A DNA stretch of 53,340 nt from an uncultured Collinsella sp. GTDB lineage: Bacteria; Actinomycetota; Coriobacteriia; Coriobacteriales; Coriobacteriaceae. Location of the stretch: the NCBI GenBank assembly GCA_900542155.1, contig UQMD01000017.1, positions 1 to 53,340 of the forward strand. Reading direction: 5' to 3'. This document shows, piece by piece, positions 52,950-53,340 of this stretch. Every line of letters starts with the position of its first letter. The first letter of the stretch is position 1. The position numbers and the translations under genes were made by a program. The notes under the pieces were generated by a model. The model ran no database searches, was not told where the DNA came from, and saw only the letters and a program-made list of their open reading frames with translations.

Positions 52950-53340
52950 CGACCCTCCAGAATAGTCGTTAGGGACGACTCTTAATGACATAATCCGGCA
53001 CTTGGACGTTCTTGTATGACTAGCCATTGAAGGACACCCAACGACTACTCCAATTCGTGACACACTGTGTCGCGAATTAAGCTAGTCCCACTATCGAAGA
53101 CCGGTGAGAGCTCCTGCCCAGAATCTCGATAGCTTAATAAAACGCTCCCCTCCGGAAGTTCAACGAGCATCCAAATTCCAAGCTGAAAAGCAGAGGAGTA
53201 TCGAAGCCGTCAATGCTCATTTCCTATCGAGCAGGCGGATCAAAACAAGCTAATTAGCCTGATAAACTGCTTGTATTTTTATAATAAAAAGAGATAAAAT
53301 CAATATATCCCTTTTCCCCAATTTTTACAACGGCATTGTA
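52950..53340. other. AT-richer, gene-poor right flank
   Basis: No convincing gene. Degenerate pieces of the GGGGACGTTC repeat lie at about 52963-53046. A palindrome AATTCGTGACAC-ACT-GTGTCGCGAATT is at about 53050-53076, and a CTATCGA/TCGATAG hairpin at about 53092-53132. On the minus strand, a 41-codon frame (53170-53045, starting MLVELPEGSVLLSYRDSG) and a 28-codon frame entering from the right edge (53340-53254, YNAVVKIGEKGYIDFISFYY) read like fragments of a broken gene. Bases 53200-53340 are markedly AT-rich. Confidence 0.35.

Noticed and set aside
52875..53063. Minus-strand frame of 62 codons
   Set aside because: It covers repeat fragments and the cassette arm; composition and lack of a ribosome site argue against it.

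Overview
The window looks like a chromosomal piece of a high-GC gut actinobacterium of the class Coriobacteriia, most likely a Collinsella. This rests on GC-rich genes with good Shine-Dalgarno sites, the mix of families, many recurring intergenic palindromes, and hybrid histidine kinases of the type common in Coriobacteriia and Clostridia. The genus is my inference; there is no rRNA in the window to settle it.

Layout. 1-14 kb: a c-di-GMP-type signalling protein (5' end outside), a flavodoxin-like protein, a redox-cysteine-free ArsC/Spx-like protein behind a structured leader RNA, a CobW-type GTPase, TrmL, a short UvrA-like ATPase, an AAA ATPase, a TetM-like translation GTPase, a GNAT enzyme, RsmJ, RlmA and small membrane proteins. 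Three copies of one 33-bp palindrome sit exactly at gene ends here. 14.2-19.3 kb: an island-like operon of a lipoprotein (solute-binding domain fused to a 5'-nucleotidase C-terminal domain) and a two-receiver hybrid kinase, bounded by palindromic repeats. 19.4-23.5 kb: a MATE exporter, a LysR/DMT-transporter divergon and uracil-DNA glycosylase. 23.5-33.9 kb: one tight leftward operon, cytosolic hybrid kinase > MoxR ATPase > DUF58 > membrane transglutaminase-like protein (catalytic Cys replaced by Ser) > 1415-residue leucine-rich surface protein.

34-42.3 kb: an SDR, a queuosine-precursor transporter with a possible preQ1 riboswitch, release factor 3, an exact 80-bp-period repeat array, a GntR/ABC operon, a ClC channel, a LOG protein and a K+ channel. 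42.5-49 kb: two more periplasmic-binding/hybrid-kinase systems, one fused in a single chain and one split into lipoprotein plus kinase. Both carry a one-base frameshift. 49-52.5 kb: a MalY-like aminotransferase, TrmO, an XRE-zinc-ribbon-TipAS regulator and a glutaredoxin. 52.5-53.3 kb: an AT-richer, gene-poor flank with stacked palindromes, including a 228-bp inverted-repeat cassette that carries two convergent hydrophobic micro-ORFs.

Theme: four hybrid kinases and a GGDEF protein occur within 53 kb, three of the kinases tied to periplasmic solute-binding domains, yet no response regulator with a DNA-binding output and no HPt protein is present. The best candidates for something new are the nucleotidase-domain binding protein with its kinase, the kinase-MoxR-transglutaminase-surface protein operon, the structured leader at 2.07-2.26 kb, the 80-bp array at 37.4 kb and the inverted-repeat cassette at 52.7 kb.
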